Assembly: GCA_024635735.1 (NCBI GenBank)
Contig: JAGXII010000078.1
Span: 1 to 8,290 of the forward strand
Reading direction: 5' to 3'
Length of the DNA stretch: 8,290 bases
Source: Christiangramia sp.
Lineage (GTDB): Bacteria > Bacteroidota > Bacteroidia > Flavobacteriales > Flavobacteriaceae
The translations under genes and the position numbers were made by a program. Shown here one piece after another: positions 6,861 through 8,290 of the stretch. The stretch's first letter is position 1, and the number at the start of each line of letters is the position of its first letter. The notes beneath the pieces were generated by a model. It did no database searches. It saw nothing but the letters and a program-made list of their open reading frames with translations, and was not told the DNA's origin.

Positions 6861-6888
6861 GGGAGGTGAGATCCTCATCTCCCTTTTT
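6861..6888 (+). terminator. Intercistronic rho-independent terminator or attenuator after nosZ
   Basis: The stem GGGAGGTGAG / CTCATCTCCC has 10 pairs with one G-U, a three-base loop ATC, and then TTTTT. This is a canonical intrinsic terminator, placed between nosZ and the accessory genes. No new promoter is visible before the next ATG at 6911, so accessory gene expression probably depends on partial read-through. That would give more NosZ (and upstream lipoproteins) than maturation factors. Confidence 0.8.
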
Positions 6889-6910
6889 ATTACCTCAAAA
6901 AAACAAAGCG

Positions 6911-7966
6911 ATGAGAAAAGCTGGAATAATAATGATAATTGGATGTTTATTGCTTTTGGGATTATTCAAATTCCCATTATGGAATATCATGCTTGGAGCT
7001 CCGCAATACCCTGATCCCATGGGAATGAATATCTTCATAGATGGTATAAAAGGGGTGAAGGAATTCGATATTCAGAATATCGACGGACTTAATCACTATA
7101 TTGGAATGAAGAAAATTCCTAAGCCAGCTGAAATGTGGGAATTTAGCGTTTTCCCGATCGTTATTGGATCTATGGTATTTTTAGGAGTAGCACTTGGTTT
7201 ATTAGGTTTTTTAAAGAAGATAAGTCCATATTGGTTTTTAGCCTGGTTAATTGGCATGACTATCCTGGGAATTCTGGGAATGTATGACTTTAACAACTGG
7301 TTAATTGAATATGGAACCGATCTTGACCCCAAAGCTATTATGAAAATGACCCATCCTGATGGCACTCCAATGACCTATAAGCCGCCTTTATTAGGACATC
7401 AGAAAATGCTGAACTTCGATGTGGATTCATATCCGGCAATGGGAGCCTATTTAATGTTCTTAGGGATGTTACTTACCCTGGTAGCATTTTATTTAGGAAT
7501 AAGAAAAAAAACTAAAAACCGAAGAAATATGAAAACGCGCCTTTACTTATTACTTTTCATAGCTCTGGGCTTTAGCTCCTGTGAAGTTGCTCCCAAAAAA
7601 ATTAATTACGGGCATGAAGGCTGCGCCTATTGTAAAATGACCATTGTAGATAGGCAACACGCTTCACAGCTTGTAACCAGCAAAGGAAAAACCTACAATT
7701 TTGATGCGATTGAGTGTATGATCAATTTCAAAAATGAGAATAAGGATAAAGATTTTAAACTTTATATGGTTAATGATTTTCAAAATCCCGGAGAACTTAT
7801 CGATGCTTCTCTGGCCACTTTCCTTATTAGTGAAGAAATTTCCAGTCCTATGGGAGCCAATCTTTCGGCTTTCCAGGAACAAAGCATTGCCAGTGAAACC
7901 CTTAAAAATTACGGAGGAAAACTATATACCTGGAATGAGATCTTTCCTTTAATAACAAGTAATTAA
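6911..7966 (+). CDS. Four-helix nos-cluster membrane protein fused in frame to NosL
   Basis: One open frame of 351 residues joins two modules normally seen as separate genes. Residues 1-206 form a membrane protein with helices at about 5-22, 79-100, 107-125 and 175-196. Between helices 1 and 2 lies an outer loop with APQYPDPMGMNI and LNHYIGMKK, whose His and Met residues could bind copper. A second loop contains the MTHPDGTPMTYKPPLLGHQK block. The basic stretch RKKTKNRRN then leads into Met207, the natural start of NosL with its own lipoprotein signal. The frame is also open to an ATG at 6866, but that codon lies inside the terminator stem, so I use 6911. The join passes through eight A residues (7504-7511). 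With seven, the frame would end at a TGA overlapping the nosL ATG. The membrane module's function is unknown. Confidence 0.85.
   Translation: MRKAGIIMIIGCLLLLGLFKFPLWNIMLGAPQYPDPMGMNIFIDGIKGVKEFDIQNIDGLNHYIGMKKIPKPAEMWEFSVFPIVIGSMVFLGVALGLLGFLKKISPYWFLAWLIGMTILGILGMYDFNNWLIEYGTDLDPKAIMKMTHPDGTPMTYKPPLLGHQKMLNFDVDSYPAMGAYLMFLGMLLTLVAFYLGIRKKTKNRRNMKTRLYLLLFIALGFSSCEVAPKKINYGHEGCAYCKMTIVDRQHASQLVTSKGKTYNFDAIECMINFKNENKDKDFKLYMVNDFQNPGELIDASLATFLISEEISSPMGANLSAFQEQSIASETLKNYGGKLYTWNEIFPLITSN
7504..7511 (+). other. A8 homopolymer at the membrane protein/nosL junction
   Basis: Eight A residues in the last codons of the membrane module. As written the reading is Arg-Lys-Lys-Thr-Lys-Asn-Arg-Arg-Asn-Met and runs on into NosL. 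With one A fewer it would be Arg-Lys-Lys-Leu-Lys-Thr-Glu-Glu-Ile followed by TGA at the ATGA overlap with the nosL start. The tract is a candidate for transcriptional slippage, replication slippage or a sequencing error. Confidence 0.7.
7529..7966 (+). CDS. nosL: NosL copper-binding lipoprotein (internal start of the fused frame)
   Basis: Copper(I) chaperone for NosZ maturation. From the ATG at 7529 it is 145 residues long, the usual NosL size. Residues 1-18 are a complete lipoprotein signal (MKTRLYLLLFIALGFSSC, lipidated Cys18). The signature GCAYCKM follows (Cys32, Cys35, Met37). The Cys and Met of this motif are the known copper ligand region of the family. Other family features are NFDAIECM (57-64) and SPMGANL (106-112). 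The gene can be translated from its own ATG or as the C-terminal part of the fusion. In the fusion, its signal would act as a fifth membrane segment that signal peptidase II could still cut, releasing the lipoprotein. nosD starts 7 bases after its stop. Confidence 0.93.
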   Translation: MKTRLYLLLFIALGFSSCEVAPKKINYGHEGCAYCKMTIVDRQHASQLVTSKGKTYNFDAIECMINFKNENKDKDFKLYMVNDFQNPGELIDASLATFLISEEISSPMGANLSAFQEQSIASETLKNYGGKLYTWNEIFPLITSN

Positions 7967-7973
7967 CTGCATT

Positions 7974-8290
7974 TTGAAATTCCAGGCTTACATATTCCTC
8001 CTTCTGGTTTTATTCATTCATTCAGCATGGGCTAATGAACTCAGGGTATGCGCAAATTGCGAGTATAAAACTATAGAGGCCGCTATCACCAATGCGACTG
8101 CAGGAGATACCATTTACGTAGAAAGCGGGACTTACAGGGAATACAATCTACAAATCACTAAACCTCTTAGCATAATTGGCATAAATGAACCCGTGATAGA
8201 TGGCGAAAATAAAGGAGAGATCATCACTATTGAAGCAGATAATGTAAATATAAAAGGCCTTAGAATTATTAATGTAGGCACAAGTTATAC
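7974..8290 (+). CDS. nosD: NosD periplasmic maturation protein, N-terminal part (cut by window edge)
   Basis: Right-handed beta-helix protein needed with the NosFY transporter for CuZ assembly in NosZ. About 105 residues are visible. A TTG start gives a Sec signal peptide (KFQAYIFLLLVLFIHSAWA, probable cleavage after AWA at residue 20) and a mature start NELRVCANCEYKTIEAAI. An in-frame TAA at 7953-7955 and the absence of an upstream ATG or GTG support TTG; ATT at 7971 is a poorer choice. The repeating beta-helix pattern is clear: AGDTIYVESGTYREYNLQITKPLSIIGIN, then VIDGENKGEIITIEADNVNIKGLRIINVG. A CxxC pair follows the signal peptide. The position directly after nosL is the usual Bacteroidota nos order, with nosF and nosY expected to the right. 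Confidence 0.92.
   Translation, partial: MKFQAYIFLLLVLFIHSAWANELRVCANCEYKTIEAAITNATAGDTIYVESGTYREYNLQITKPLSIIGINEPVIDGENKGEIITIEADNVNIKGLRIINVGTSY

Noticed and set aside
6866..6910. Earlier ATG at 6866 for the membrane protein/NosL frame
   Set aside because: It falls within the terminator stem, and the extra 15 residues are polar and do not look like part of a signal or helix; 6911 starts directly with a membrane segment.

Overview
This window looks like chromosomal DNA from a marine-type member of the Flavobacteriia (Bacteroidota, near Gramella or Salegentibacter). The grounds are AT-rich sequence, promoters of the Bacteroidota TAnnTTTG (-7) type, few clear Shine-Dalgarno sequences, many lipoprotein signals, and a clade II-type nitrous oxide reductase (NosZ) with a Sec/lipoprotein leader instead of a Tat leader. 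The genus is inferred from overall protein character; no search was run.

Layout. (1) Minus strand, 1-868: N-terminal part of a PAS sensor histidine kinase, cut by the window edge. (2) Minus strand, 956-1177: a small two-helix membrane protein. (3) Plus strand, 1337-2182: a tandem-domain universal stress protein whose own promoter and operator fix its start downstream of the longest reading frame. (4) Minus strand, 3527 down to 2179: a deoC-deoD nucleoside catabolism operon, ending tail to tail with the stress protein gene. (5) Plus strand, 3733 to the right edge: a nos operon, in the order c-type cytochrome lipoprotein, FAS1 (fasciclin) lipoprotein, nosZ, an intercistronic terminator, a four-helix membrane protein joined in frame to nosL, then the start of nosD.

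How it fits together. NosZ reduces N2O to N2 with copper centres CuZ and CuA. The cytochrome is a plausible electron donor; NosL and NosD are copper-delivery and maturation factors; the four-helix protein and the FAS1 protein are accessory members of unknown role. A hairpin with a T-run after nosZ probably lowers expression of the maturation genes relative to the enzyme.

Most notable signals. First, the three promoters I can recognise (usp, deoCD, nos) each carry a CRP/FNR-type palindrome, TGAY-N4-RTCA. In all three its centre lies exactly 36.5 bp upstream of the last base of the -7 box, and the promoter-proximal half is the same TCATATT. This suggests one anaerobic or nitrogen-oxide regulator drives stress protein, deoxynucleoside catabolism and N2O respiration together. 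Second, the membrane protein and nosL are read as one frame through a run of eight A residues. Removing one A would restore a classic ATGA stop/start overlap, so this is a real fusion, a slippage site or a sequence error. No mobile element, tRNA, rRNA or CRISPR array was seen.
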